DNA of 64,000 nt from Antedon mediterranea (Eukaryota > Echinodermata > Crinoidea > Comatulida > Antedonidae), in assembly GCF_964355755.1 (NCBI RefSeq), contig NC_092680.1, positions 3,635,001 through 3,699,000 of the forward strand. Direction: 5' to 3'. The notes under the pieces were generated by a model. It worked only from the letters and a program-made list of their open reading frames with translations, had not been told where the DNA came from and made no database searches. How positions within the stretch are numbered: position 1 is the stretch's first letter; each line of letters starts with the position of its first letter. Shown piece after piece: positions 1-12,839 of the stretch. Both the position numbers and the translations under genes were made by a program.

Positions 1-60
1 TGTGATGTGTCCATATATGGACATGATGATGTCATATCACTACCATATTTGGGTATATGT
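1..60. mobile_element. CArG-MITE (family A) copy, cut by window edge
   Basis: Interior and one side of the family A element. Perfect CArG boxes at 11-20 (CCATATATGG) and 43-52 (CCATATTTGG). The left terminal repeat is outside the window. Confidence 0.7.
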
Positions 61-84
61 AAACCAAATTAAGAAGTTTCAAAC

Positions 85-3000
85 CTGTCCAATCCAGCAC
101 TGCATATAGTCTGGGTTGACAGACTGTGCCTTCTTAAACGCTTCATGCGCTAATTTAATATCACCGTGTTTAAGATAAAGTGTTCCTAGATTGGTCCATG
201 TAACTACATCCTGAAACAAAACAATATGAAATTAATATAGTTTAAAAAGACATATATAAGGTTCTGTCTACACTATCAAACTTTATGTGACAAAAAAATG
301 TAATGTGCCCATATATAGACATGATGATGTCATATCATTACCATATTTGGGAATATCACCACCATATTTTGGCACATCACACTTTTTTGGTCAAACAAGC
401 TTGATAGTGTAGACAAAGCTTAATACTTACTGTAGATCATTTAATATATCAATAGCTATTTCTACACCTGCATACACCCCCCTCTATCTAGTGACGATTT
501 AGCTTTCAGGTTTTACAACCAGTCATCATTAGATTTTATAAAAAAACTTACATTTTTGTCAATTTGAATGGCCTTGATAAAAGCATGTTGAGCAAGTTTT
601 GGCAAATTTACCTCTGTAAAATAACACATTTATAAATTAGAAATACTGTTATTATGAATATTATAATATTTTAATTTGTTTATATAATATTATTTTTTTC
701 TCTCAGTTGTTTCACTGTGTTATATCATTAACATAATAATTATCAAAAATTACAATCATAATATAATAATAACATCATAATTAGCAATCAATTAAGAATG
801 TCAATTCTATTACCATATTTTAATTTGTTTATATAATATTTTATTTTTCAGTTATTTCACTGTCTTATAATATTAACATTCTTTTGTCATCTTATAAAAA
901 TGGCTGAAAACCCATCTCTTTCACATAGCATATGAAATGACGTAATTGCCACCTTGTTTCAAGCCTTGTGGACGTAGCGCTTTGGAGAAAATTTATTTTG
1001 GTTAAGCGTTATACAAAAGACAATTATTATTATCCATATTATCATTATTTGAAATTGCCCCATGCAGAATGAATAAAGAATTTGAATGACTAAAGTCTTC
1101 CTTACCTTTAGATGCCCAGATTGTACCCAACGCATTCCAGTGTGAATTGTTATTACTGTCTATAGACACAGCCTTCTTTAAACACTGTTAATAATATAAC
1201 AAAAGAAAACAAATAATATAACAATATTTCAATGTATTCACATTTTTAACAGCCAATCTACAGTAGTTACACATTTGGTAACAACTAAAGAAGTATTGTC
1301 CCCAAAAAATATGAAAATTAATCAAATCAGACTTTAAATAGGCCATTTTGCAGTTTTTCGCAATAGAGTTATTCACTTCTGTTAAAAAAAACAAAAAACA
1401 AAGATATTTCAATTATAAAAAGACAAAAGAAACATTCAATTTTAACCAAAAACCCTTTTCTTACAGTTTTTTTGATTTAAATTACATTTTTTCAGGAAAA
1501 TTATTTTTTTTATCCAGTTTTTGGTCAAATTAAATAACTTATGTGACATTAAAATTGCATATTAAAAAAAAAATTGAAAAAAAAATTGTTTAGGGGGACA
1601 ATATATCTTTAAGTAAATCAAGTAAATAGATAGATTTTTTATAGATTTAGTTATCAGGCCCAATAGTTAATATGAAACTGACCTGTACAGCCTTGTTGGA
1701 CAGTTCTATCTGCTCTGCATACTGAGCTTGTCTAAAGTAGTTTATCCCCAGGTCATGCCAAAGGCTGGCACAGTCTGGTAGTAACTGTAATGCCTTCCCA
1801 TAACATCTATTGGAATAAATAATATAGATTTCTTAGGATTATATTAAAAAAATAAATATGATTATGTTAAGCTCTGTCTACACTATCACACTTTATGTGA
1901 CAAAAAACTGTGATGTGCCCATATATGGACATGATGATCTCATATCACTACCATATTTAATTATATCACTACCATATTTGGCCACATAAAACTTTTTTGT
2001 CACATAAAATATGATAGTGACAGAGTCTAAAGAAGGAAAAATAACTCTTGCCACCTATATTTGCCATGGTAGCAAGCATTCAAAACAAGAATTTTTAAAA
2101 CATAGAGCTTAAAAAGCTTTCACAATTTTACCTTGACCCGATGGCTAAAAGTGCAAATTTCCCAACATCCACAAGGGTTGATGAATCAGAAGTGACATTT
2201 GTGAGGACTGCGGGTATTTTGATGCTGTTCAACAAGAAATTGAAAAAACAAAACAATTAATTAAAATCAACAATCAAGCACGAGAGTACATTAAAATTTA
2301 TAAACTTCAATTTGAGTATTTTGCCTCCTTGGTGTCCAAGTTAAAAAATATAACAACAACACAATACGGAATATTACTTATAAACTACATATGATGTGAC
2401 GTACAGTAAGCTCTATCAAACTTTATGTGATCAACAAAATGTGATGTCATATCACTACCATATTTGGGCATGTCACACTTTTTTTTGTCAAACTAGTTTG
2501 ATAGTGTAGACAGAGCCTTATGGTCCCACATTCACATATTTTGATACAAATGAAATTAATATTTTAGATAAAATAGCTCGGAATATCGTAGTAGCATATT
2601 TACACATACTTTTGTATATCTATTTCATAAATCATATTTTAACACTAAAATTATTAAATATGATACTGTAATATTGTTATTATATTATGTTAATGATCAC
2701 ACACCTTACTAGATCCAGGACATGAAGAATAGTGCATGCATCACCTAGTAATTTCCACAGGCAACTCAAATCGGGACGTAGCATAATAGCCCTGCGAAAT
2801 GAAAAGAAATCGTGTTATTTTTAAGTTTAATATTGATGACTAAAAACATAAACATTGTGTAATAATCTACTTTACTGCCAAATCTATATGAATTGATGAG
2901 TAGTTTGTATCAGGGACAGTATTTTAATAAAGACAGTATTGTTTGGTTTATGGATAATTTTCAAAAATTACCTAATGCAATTTTCACCAGACAGTCATTA

Positions 3001-6000
3001 AAATGCATTTTATTTTCAATAATAAATAAATAAATTCTACACTTTTTCAGTCTCTAATAGTATACAAATAATGAATATTTACGAGTGGAATGGTACAAAT
3101 AATTTCATGAGGTAAAAGATGAAATTCTATTGAAATAGTACATATTATTGCACACCATGTGACCCAAAATTGGCCAATCAAATGACAGGAATATATTTAG
3201 GCGTTATATAATATAACAAGTTAGACTCACTTGTTTAAGGCTGTGATTGAATTAGCAACGTAGTCTACTGCTTTTAGATTCAGAAACTCAACTAGCGAAT
3301 CTTTGGCAAGGAGAAGGTAAGTTTCACCAAGACCTTAAAACACAAATTATTTAATATAATAATAATAAACGATGAATTCACTGTACTTTTGATTATCATG
3401 TATTCCAGAATGTACAGTGGAAGCATAATAATTGCGAAACAGGCCATGAAAATTGGAGAAAAAATTACAAAATAATACATAACAGAATATCTATATTTAA
3501 AAGCGCATTTGGATGTGAATATAAGCCGGAATCATTATTATTCTTATCTACAATTGAAAATATTTTTTCAGACATTTTGAGCCAGCCCGAAGCCAATTTA
3601 TTTTATGAGAGGTGAGTGAATTACCTTTAAGGGCAGGCACATATCCTTCTTGTCTGGTTAGCACTAATTTGTAATCACTTACAGCCTCACTGTACTGTCC
3701 TACTGTTTGTTTAATAGCTGAAATCCTGTAATATTGAGAAAATATCCATTCAAACACTAATGTAAGCATTCATTTTGTTTATTGATTATCTTAATTAGAA
3801 AAATAAATCTTTTTATTAACAAACAAATATGTATATGATTCTTAAACATACCTGTATTATAAATATTACAGTAGTCAATTTAGTAGCAAACATTAATTTT
3901 TTTAAACCACTGGTGGTGCCATGTGAAACAAAAGGCAGGAAAATTCCATTTCAATATTTGTTATCAACATTAATAATTAATATCAAAATAGACTTACTGA
4001 TACTGACAATATATAGAAGATTCATCAAGCTGAAAACAAAAAAAAACAAAAAAACATTAATTCAATTTGTAAGTAACTGTATTAAATTTTAAAACAGTTA
4101 GAAAATGGTATATAACCAAATTCAGAACGGTATTCTTGTATCATATAAGTTAGGGTTATAATTCAGACAATTTCAAAATGTCCATAAACTCGTTATTGTA
4201 ATTACCTCTAGGCTTCTTGTGAATGCTTTTAAAGCTGCTGTATAGCTCCCTCTACTGAGGTACGCTTCTCCCATACACTCCCAACATCGACTGAAACCCA
4301 AAACAACAAATCATGTGATTAGTAAAATTTAAATTTTGCCACGAAATGTGGTGGTTATTTTCGTAGAATAATATCTGAATATTCTTTGATTTTCATAGTG
4401 GAAAGATTTTTACAAAAATTAATTTAAAACATCAAATTAGTAAACACATTTATCCAGTGGTTCAGTGTAGGTAGAATTTAGTGAGTATAAAAATAAATCT
4501 TTTTATGATTTTCACTAATAATTTATTACAAAATTTCATATAATTACCTGTCTTTAGTATCAGCTCTAAGTGCTGCCTGAAAACTTTAAATGCAAACAAA
4601 AATTATATTAAAAGTTGGTTAACGTTAATGAGTAACAAATACTTTATTTGAAGTATAATAAAGCTATGTCTACACTATCAAACATATTTGTGTACATCAC
4701 ACTGTTTTGTAACATAAAGTTTGATAGTGTAGACAGAGATTTACAAGTATGATGTGTTAAATGGTTTTATCAATATTTTCAGAATGTTTGTATTTTCCTT
4801 TTAAATAATATATAAATTATAATAGTAAAACCTTGTAACAGCCTTTCCTGCATCATTGTGTTTGAGTTGATAAAGACCGAGCCTTAGCCACGCCCATTTG
4901 GCCATACCAGCAGCAGCTTGGGAGGTCACTGTCTGCAACATAGACAACGCAGAGTCCTACAAAAAACCATTGTAGCATTGAAAATAAAAGACATTTTAGA
5001 TAGCATTATATAGATTTTTGAAGAAGTAAAATATAGATGTATACCAAAATGGATCTATTAATATAGATATATACCAAAATGGATCCTTTAATTTACCTCA
5101 TCTTCTGTTATGATACAGAGATCAGCAAAGGCAGTACCTGATGCTGCATTATCAGGGTTCAAATCAAAGGACTTCTTAAAGCAACTCTTTGCTCTCCTGG
5201 AGAAATGAAGTAAAACTCTTATCAAATCTTACTAACTGAATTAAGTTTTATAGACTCACAATAAGTACAGAGAACGAGTAGAAGTAATATAAGGTTTGTG
5301 GTATACCAACATTACCATATAATGATACTGTACAATATTATATATTTAATACATATTGTAGTGGAGCTGTAACTTGGTGGTTAACGTGCTTGCCTTCCAA
5401 TCCAAAGGTCCGGGGTTCAATCCTGACCTAGTGCCAGGGTTGTAACTCACCACTCCCTAAACCTAAAATGAGACTTAGTTTATAAGCACGCTAACTTATA
5501 AAAATAGTTTATCCCTCCTGTAATTGGCGAGTTACTCGCTGTTGGATGCGTATGAAATAAATCAAATATAATTTGATAAAAGGAATTAAGCAAGATTGAG
5601 AATATCTCAATGTTTCAGTTGTATTGTTCTCAACTGCCTTTTTATTCATTTTCATAGACTAGCAATGCTAGACATGGCCATATCAATAAAGTAACAAATA
5701 AGAAAAAAATCAAAACCTGATGGATACCTAATATCTTGTGCAACCTGCTGATAATAATAACCAAGATGATGGAATACTTCTGAGTTATAAGGATCAAGTT
5801 TTGCTGCCTTCAACATAGAAACAATAACATTTAATTTATATAAAACTTTAAAATCGATGGATTCTTGTCATCGAGTTTTTATTTATAAATTTGGTAACGT
5901 CAGACTTTATTATGATACAGAAATTTCTTAAAAATTTAACAAAAACATTTTATTTTACCTTCATAAAATTACTAAGACACATCAACCTGTTTTTTCTAGC

Positions 6001-9000
6001 CTCCTCTCCAGACTTCCACTGTATTTTTCCAAGCCATAAAAAAAACTTTGCATTATCTGGTTTGTGTGCAATTGCTTTGGATAGTCTGGTAAAAAAAATA
6101 TATACATATTATAAACTATCTAAAGCTCTGTCTACACTATCAAACTAGTTTGACAAAAAAGTGTGATGTGCCCAAATATGGTAGTGATGCTCAAACATGG
6201 TAGTGATATGACATCATTGTGTCCATATATGGGCATATCACATATTTTTGTCATATAAAGTTTGATAGTGTAGACAGAGCTTAAAACAAATGTTTTTTTT
6301 TTGTTAGTGATAAAAATAGTTAATCATGCATCATATACCTTTCTTCTGCTTCATCATATTTTCCTTGTAGTCCTGAGAGCCAGCCAATCAGAGCTTCTGT
6401 TACAAAATTGTCTGAATCCAACGACACTAGTTCTGTACAATGCTTGAATATATAAAAAAAATAGTTTGATAACATCAAATGATTTAAATACAACTACGGT
6501 GTTCCAATTGATAAACTTTAAATGAAGCAGTATTTAAAAATAATAGAACTATAATGGCAATGTTCCACAGTATTATGTAAAAGAATAAAAAAAAGTTTGC
6601 ACAAGAAAAAAATAAAATAAATTGTGAGATACTGACCTGGTTAGCTTCTTTTAGTTTGTTCAGAAAGCAGCAACATTCCACCAACAACTGCATACACTCT
6701 ATTTTCAAAATTTCTGAGCTTTGCAACTGTAAAAATAAATATTTTTAAGTCTAATTAAAATATTCCATACTTGTATGAATGATGCTTCTCATTAAAACAA
6801 AATAAAATAATACTGTTAAGCTCTGTCAACACTATCAAAACACAAATCAAAAAAATTGTGATGTACCCAGATATGGTTAGTGATATGCCCTAATATGGTA
6901 GTGATATGCCCAAATATGGTAGTGATATGACATCCTCATGTCCATATATGGGCATATCACATTGTTTGCTAGTGTAGAAACAGCTTTAGTTTGTGTTATA
7001 CTTTCTATACTTACATCATTTAATATATCAATAGCTATTTCTACACCTGCATGCGTCCCTCTATCTAGTGACGATTTAGCCTTCAGAAACAAAAATTGTT
7101 CTCTCAAATCTTGCCATCTTGTAAGGCGCTTTAATAGTTTCAGTCCTTAAATAAAAGAAATATTACTTGATAATATAAATAATGAGTATTGTAGTACACA
7201 TGTTTAATGTTACTATAAGAACTAGATGACTAACTTCAAAACACTATAATAGCATAACAGCTTGAAAAGCATTCTACCATAGAGAAGGACTGCCCAATAT
7301 GGATGCACCAATCAGTGTACACAGTATGTGTAACCTACCTTTTTGTGCTGCTTGTTCAACTCTGACATTATCATGAACTGCTATGCTTGCTCTACTAACA
7401 TACAACCAACCATGCACGTTAGTTGGTTCTACTTTTAACCCTAGAAAAAAAAATGAGATAGTACAAAAGATACTTTAAATAACTTTTTACTTTGAAATAA
7501 AAAGACAACGGTTCCAATACTGGACTCTCTGAAAACCAGAAAAAATTTCTTGAGATAAAAAAGGTCACAAATTAATTTTTATCATTAAAACGCTGTACAA
7601 CAAAAATTATTAGATAGGTTAATTCCATAATCTGTTATATTTGTATTTGTTTGACATAATAAAAATAAACAATATATTATACCCTCTTCCAATAATGATT
7701 TTGCTTCAATGTAATTCTCTTCTTCTAGTTTTATTTTACCAAGACATAGGCTTGCTAATCCAGACTTTTCATCGATGGTTTTCAGTTTCTGAATAGCTGT
7801 TATAGCCTCTGCAGTACAGACTGTGAATTAAAACAAAGTTTCATTATTATTTCTATGAAAATCTAACCAACGTACAACTTACTAATTAGTATAATAAAAT
7901 GCTACATTATAAGCAAACAAATATGAAGAGACAAACAACAAATGAACTGACCATTTTGAGTGAGATAGACTTGAACCATTGACTTCAGTGGTTGAGTGGA
8001 TGAGGGCAGTTTGGTGTGCATCTTCTGACTTACTTCAAGAATCTGCTGATCACTGTCATCTTTCTGATTATATTTTAAACAAAACATTTTTAAAATCAAT
8101 AAAAAATTTGTGTGGCTGACATCAGATTGTTTACATAAATCAATATATATTCAAATGTATACTTTAAGATAACTGTATTATTACCATTTTCAATAAATCC
8201 ACAAATTTGACAAAATTGTCTTCCAATGCTGTGTCATCTTCAGTTAAGCCAAGTATGTTTGTGTAAGCAATTTCAAGCTAGAATAATAAAAACAATTTAT
8301 TTTTGGTCATCAATGAATAATGAGTGAGTATGCTAAATCCATTTTTATTGGTTATCCGCACTTGGCGGATAACCCCTTGTTATTGTCAGGATCTTTTTTT
8401 TTTTCTTTTTTTTTTTCTTTTTTTCCTATTTTCTTCTTTCTTTCCACGAATTTTGTTGCACGCATATCTCTAATTCTGGCCAACATAAGATTTTGTAACT
8501 TTGTCATAATATTGACCTGTAGCGGTAGATGTGCAGGACGTTCGTTTTTTTACTTTAGAGTCGCGCAGCGTAAGTTACGCGCAATTTTATGAATTTCAAT
8601 GATTGATCATAGATTAAAAACTAAAAGTCATTTTGTATTGAAACTTGGTGAACATTTAAGTCATATCTTGCGCAAACTTTCTATGGATTAAAAATGGCAT
8701 GTTTCCCATAAAGTTACGCGTGCACGCGAGTTTAAAATTTCAAAATGCGTAAAATCAATTTCTAATCAACTTTCTACGCGTTTCAGGTCATTTTGAGCAT
8801 TTCAAAATTTCCCACGGGTGCGCAATTTTTTTACGCGCGCGTGCGCACGTAGCGCAAAAACATCTTTTTTTTGCTTGATTTTTGTTTTTTCAGTCTTTTA
8901 TAGTAAATTTACCAATTTTCAATCAATTTCGACTTCAAATCACGTCATACGAGCACGTAGAATTGAACAATTTGCGCGCGTTTTTGATGAAAAAGTTCAA

Positions 9001-11771
9001 AAATTCGTCAAAATTATGCCTTTTTTAAAACAGTCATAGATTCTAAACTACGTGGTGAACTTTTTTAAAATTACATATTCTGGTAGTAGATAAGTTGCAG
9101 ATATCAAATCTTGCATCAATATGGCTAACCGGACATTGTGACGTCACCGTATGGCCACTCGAATATAAAATATAGGATTTTTGTCTCTTTCCTCGTAGCT
9201 CGTCACATTTAATATAGCGCATCTCCACTTATTTGTATTCCATTTCCCCCCATTTTTTTATGTTGTCTAGGTCAATCAATTATCTTTCGCACGATTCACC
9301 ATTTTAAAAATTGTGATAACGTCATCATGTTCAAAAGCGTCAATAACTTTGGTCACTTATTTTCACCTATTCTGCACTGTATGTAGTACGTATACAGTAT
9401 ATAGTGTACACCGTATATACTTAGACGTGACGAAAAATAGAGAGCACACTAAAATTGTTTCAATGCCTTAATCGTTTTTCTGTGCGCAATATTCCAACGT
9501 ATGACGTGCACGTGGCCTTTGCGCTGCGGATAACCTAACTCGTCCGTAGTGACGAGTTCAAATCTAGTTTTATTTAACCTTATTTATAGAGGGTGACCCT
9601 AAACCGCATATTCTGACAATCAAGGGGCCCTCTTGATGAGTTATGATAAAGTGTCTATGCGTGACAGTGGCTGTGTGTACTAGTACACTGGGATAACCCC
9701 CTACTCGTTTCGAAGGATGTACTAGGTTCTTTAAAGTGCACATGAGCCAGATGTGTACAAGGACCTACGGTTTATAGTCCTTATTACCCATAAACAAACC
9801 AAAAGACATTACATTCAACACAATAGTAATAAAATAGATACAAAATACAATTGATAAGTAAATAAAGTAATATGTTGTAGTAATAAATCTTGAAAACTGT
9901 AAAATCTTTAATAACTAACCAATGCATTATCCTCTGTTGATAATGTTTTTTCATTTGTCAGATTTGAAGCGAGCTTTGACCACCACATCAACTTCACTGA
10001 ATTATCGTCTACCACGTCTGCATTTAAAATGTCTAAGATCACCATGATAGACTAAGATATAAATAAAGACATAAAAAAACATGTGTTAATTGGCAATGTC
10101 TGGTCTAAAAATCAAGTAAAACCGAATTGAGAGAAAGTACTCCTATTTTTAGTGAGGACTTGCTAAAAAAACTTGGCCTAGCTAGACGCCCTGCTGTTCA
10201 AATGTCAGAATTATACACTGGGACTTTCCCTAGCGAAATGGTTGTATGTGAAGGTGATCATAAAGTCAGGGGTGGGATTATAGCAAAGATGGGACTATAG
10301 CCTATGTGGGACTATAACCGAGGAACTATGGTATATATAAATAAAGTGAAGCAAACAACACCTTACTTACAGTACGATAAACATGTTATACATAAAAGAA
10401 AAGAGTAATAATAAAACTGTTAATGTTGTCAATAATTACACATACCTTCTTTGTTTTATGGAGTGTTTCGTATAGCTTGACTTGTTTCTCAGCCACTGTC
10501 AGCCATTTTGATTTGTCAGTATTGGTTAGAAGACTTGCCATTTGTTGGTATGCCTCAATCAGTGTGTCTTGGTTTTGTTCTGTTTGGTTTCTCTCACATA
10601 AATCACACAAACCCTGTCAAGAGAAGTACAAGTTACAAATTATTTAAATATACAGCTATTCAACTAAAAAAATTGTTAATAAATCAACAAATAAACACAC
10701 AATTTTATAATAAAAAATATATATATAAACTTTATTCCAATGTATTTGTTTTCAATTTCAACCAATATTTTAAATTATTTAGAACCATTTTAAATATTAT
10801 AAATAAAATAAATACATTATTATCTGTTTAGTTTCTGTTTTGGTTTATTGTTTTGTATCTCTTCGATGCTTTTTTAACAAATTGAATTGAATAAATTATA
10901 ATGATAAGTTATGGATGTAATGAATTCTAAGGTATGGTACCTGCCATGCAAGTAACTGATTTGGATCATATTCCGTGGCCTTCTTATAAGCCATTCTAGC
11001 CTGCTCCAATTGCTCCATTTCTGTGGCTGCTTTTCCAATGAATACAAATGCATTGTAGTTGCTTTTATCAAGTTTTAGTACAGCCTATCATAAAAAAAAG
11101 GATAAAAAACATTAGTTACTAGCAACTGAACTCAACATATCTTGTAAAACCAAGTACTCACTGCAATATTAAATATACAATTGAAGAAATAAACCTCTAT
11201 CTACACTATCAAACTTTATGTGACAGAAAAACAAAAATGTGATGTGCCCATATATGGACATGATGATGTCATATCACTACCGTATTTGGGCATATCACTA
11301 CCGTATTTTGGCATACCACTACCATATTAAGGCATATCACTACCATATTTGGGCACATTACACTTTTTTTTGTCAAACTAGTTTGATAGTGTAAACAGAG
11401 CCTTATAAAAGAATAAACTGCAGACAAGGGGATACCATCTTAACGAATGTGGGATTCTCCTTTATTTTTATGCCCAATAGTTGAAATGATTTTGGCCTCT
11501 AGACTTTGGTTTGACACAATGTAGAATCTTGACCCCAGTAACCTTTAACCTGAGCACCTTAATGCCTGCCATGCTCTATGTCATAGGATACAACATCTAT
11601 GATTTTGGATGGAATATTCATAGCATGCATGCATAATATTTTATACAGTTCAACATGTGATATATAAATCACCTTGCATTGTTTTAATGCGTCTTTAAAT
11701 TCTTTATTCTTGATACACTCCCTGGCATTTTTTAATAATGTTTTTATTTCCTTGCTTGAACCGCTTGCCAT
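85..11771 (-). CDS. SKIC3 (TTC37): SKI complex subunit 3 / tetratricopeptide repeat protein 37, N-terminal 891 codons (partial)
   Basis: TPR scaffold of the cytoplasmic SKI complex that feeds mRNA to the exosome for 3'-5' decay. Coding exons in transcript order: 11673-11771 (ATG 11769-11771), 10941-11084, 10446-10613, 9920-10051, 8185-8277, 7952-8063, 7683-7820, 7339-7440, 7015-7145, 6637-6726, 6339-6442, 5959-6085, 5728-5807, 5097-5196, 4832-4956, 4548-4583, 4206-4290, 3998-4029, 3625-3725, 3231-3333, 2705-2791, 2132-2224, 1683-1806, 1106-1184, 552-613, 85-210. All have AG/GT borders, and phases join to a continuous 2673-nt frame. Diagnostic stretches against the vertebrate protein as I remember it: NNYNA-like start of TPR1, [37 protein letters not shown] and CWIGQ at the window edge. 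The exon at 4548-4583 must use the distal AG; the nearer AG breaks the frame. The rest (human protein about 1560 aa) lies left of position 85. Confidence 0.95.
258..422. mobile_element. CArG-MITE (family A) copy
   Basis: Both terminal repeats are present (CTGTCTACACTATCAAAC at the left, TTGATAGTGTAGACA at the right). One perfect CArG box at 341-350. Sits in a SKIC3 intron. Confidence 0.85.
424..508 (-). pseudogene. Broken partial copy of an internal SKIC3 exon inside a downstream SKIC3 intron
   Basis: About 75 bp here repeat the 3' half of the genuine exon 7015-7145, including the sequence for AKSSLDR and AIDILND and even a CTTAC donor-like end. The copy differs at several bases, has a net +2 change in the run at about 477-483 that shifts the frame, and has 5 extra bases before the donor. 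It lies between exons 85-210 and 552-613 and is not needed for phase continuity, so I regard it as a non-functional duplicate. Confidence 0.75.
990..1050 (+). mobile_element. Possible SINE/LINE tail remnant
   Basis: AGCGCTTTGGAG, then TTAAGCGTTATACAAAAGACA, then an ATT-rich run. This resembles retroelement tails seen again at 42.4, 42.6 and 53.3 kb in this window. Assignment is by resemblance only. Confidence 0.3.
1291..1612. mobile_element. Family B inverted-repeat element (GTCCCC ends)
   Basis: Begins GTATTGTCCCC and ends GGGGGACAATATATCTTTA, an inverted pair. The interior has an imperfect long inverted repeat (AAAAACAAAAAAC / TTTGTCTTTTT type arms). Non-coding; in a SKIC3 intron. Confidence 0.65.
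1868..2030. mobile_element. CArG-MITE (family A) copy
   Basis: TIRs TAAGCTCTGTCTACACTATC and ATGATAGTGACAGAGTCTAA. CArG boxes at 1919-1928 and 1972-1981. Confidence 0.85.
2407..2520. mobile_element. CArG-MITE (family A) copy with shortened left end
   Basis: Left TIR has lost about 9 bases (TAAGCTCTATCAAAC). Right TIR TTTGATAGTGTAGACAGAGC is intact. One CArG box at 2458-2467. Confidence 0.8.
4659..4742. mobile_element. CArG-MITE (family A), internally deleted copy
   Basis: 84-bp copy retaining both TIRs (AAGCTATGTCTACACTATCA / TTTGATAGTGTAGACAGAG) but lacking the CArG-bearing core. Confidence 0.8.
5363..5564 (+). mobile_element. tRNA-derived SINE
   Basis: tRNA-like head with an A-box-like GGTGGTTAACG and a perfect B-box-like GGGTTCAATCC (about 5414-5424), followed by a body ending TAATTGGCGAGTTACTCGC and TGAAATAAA. 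The same tail recurs at 41.4 kb, 56.7 kb and (inverted) 61.0 kb, showing a dispersed family. It cannot be a functional tRNA, as the arms do not pair properly. Lies in a SKIC3 intron. Confidence 0.7.
6121..6283. mobile_element. CArG-MITE (family A) copy, reverse orientation
   Basis: Near-perfect TIRs. CArG boxes CCAAATATGG at 6172-6181 and CCATATATGG at 6223-6232. Confidence 0.88.
6817..6987. mobile_element. CArG-MITE (family A) copy with three CArG boxes
   Basis: TIRs are present but partly eroded. CArG boxes at 6889-6898, 6909-6918 and 6942-6951. The internal ~21-bp unit ATATGGTAGTGATATGCCC is repeated, so box number varies by unit number. Confidence 0.85.
8338..9567 (+). mobile_element. 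Helitron-like non-autonomous element (tentative)
   Basis: This block in a SKIC3 intron differs from its surroundings (many CpG and CGCG words around 8.7-8.98 kb). It starts near a palindrome GGTTATCCGC...GCGGATAACC (8349-8376), and GCGGATAACC recurs at about 9526. The right end has hairpin AACTCGTC/GACGAGTT followed after 5 nt by CTAG and then T, as in Helitron 3' ends; a TC preceded by A at 8338 could be the 5' end. No transposase or helicase frame. An alternative is a TIR element bounded by the GGTTATCCGC repeats. Confidence 0.35.
9590..9790. mobile_element. SINE-like remnant
   Basis: Contains TTCTTTAAAGTGCACATGAG and AAGGACCTACGGTTTATAGTC. A related block occurs at about 41117-41180 (ACTTTGAAGTGCACATGTAA, GGACCTACCGTTTTAT). 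The pattern resembles the central part of deuterostome SINEs. Boundaries not determined. Confidence 0.4.
11190..11405. mobile_element. CArG-MITE (family A), expanded copy
   Basis: Longest copy here (about 216 bp), with four tandem copies of the ~21-bp CATATCACTACCATATTTGG-type unit. Perfect CArG boxes at 11248-11257 and 11343-11352; the other units are one base off consensus. Confidence 0.87.
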
Positions 11772-11787
11772 TGTACTACAATCACAA
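11772..11787 (-). other. SKIC3 (TTC37): 5' UTR part of the SKIC3 start-codon exon
   Basis: A polypyrimidine-AG acceptor ends at 11788 (TTTTTCAG on the minus strand), so the ATG exon appears to start at 11787 with only 16 nt of UTR. At least one further non-coding exon is expected upstream, between about 11.8 and 12.6 kb. Its position is not visible. Confidence 0.5.
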
Positions 11788-12359
11788 CTGAAAAACAAAA
11801 ACATTTCTGCATTCTTATTGCTCTTTTTGCACAACGCCCAGGATCATATACGTTATACATTTGACGTATTCGATTGGGAACTTTTGTTGTCAACGTAAAG
11901 ATTCGTTTTTTTTTTCTTTTTGTATTCGAATTGTAAATTTGTGCTCAACAAAAAGTCATTCGAATAGAAAACGTTGACAACGAAAGCTTTTTCGTTAAGA
12001 ACAATCTCAACGCTCAAAATACTCCGGTAAAGAAGAACTCAACGGAAAAACTGTACTCAACGGTGAAAGTCTAAATCGAATACGACAATTATTACAGTAA
12101 CTAATTTAATATTTGACAAAGTATATGTTTATTCAGCACAGTTTATCTGAACTTTAAAACATGATTGCATCACATAATTTAATTAGAAAACATACATGAA
12201 AAATAGGCCAACAAAGATATGTACTGTAGGTAGGTATAGACAGGAGACCATATATGGTGGAGGAGGTTAGTACTATAGTAATACCTCCACACAGACCACT
12301 CCATTTAATATTAAAACAGGCCCTTTATAGTATTAGTAGTAACTATTATACCACGCTCC

Positions 12360-12610
12360 ATGGATGTCTACAGTATTACTACTAGACTAGCTAGGCCTAC
12401 TACTAGCCTAGCAAGACCAAACTGTCTATTCTATTCTGACTATCTAGGCTAGGCCCTACCTAGCATAGCTAGGTCTAGGCTGCTAGAGCCTACTAACTAG
12501 CTAGAGGGGCCTCTAGCTAGGAGGGTAGACAATTGTCAATAGCCTACCCTAGCTAGGCCTACCTACTCTACTAGGCCAATAGTTAGCCTCCTTTATCTAG
12601 CTAGCCCTTT
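12360..12610. repeat. CTAG/AGGCCTA-rich low-complexity tract
   Basis: Dense overlapping CTAG, TAGGCC and GCTAG words about 600 bp upstream of the SKIC3 start codon. Similar tracts occur at 22.30-22.52, 33.11-33.18 and 36.56-36.77 kb, each near the 5' end of a gene. Confidence 0.7.
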
Positions 12611-12839
12611 TATACGATCTTTGTTATTAGTACAAAGAAACTGCCACGAGGCTTTAATAGAATAATAGAATCATATTTTTTAGCCCTACTACACTATCTT
12701 TGATTGAAGAAATGATGAACATCATGTGTGTTGTTGTCCTCCCCGAGGTTTATCAGAGCGTCATTCTGACGACTGGAGCGCCATTCTCTACTTCTCTACG
12801 GAGCGCCATTTATGCCTTTATTAACTTCAATAATAGAAA

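Noticed and set aside
4548-4576. Shorter version of a SKIC3 exon using the proximal TTTTCAG acceptor
   Set aside because: It leaves the transcript one base out of frame; the AG 7 nt upstream restores phase and the SFQAALRAD sequence expected by homology.
8320-8592. Open frame over a T/C-rich stretch
   Set aside because: Low-complexity Phe/Ser run in an intronic repeat, no splice or homology support.
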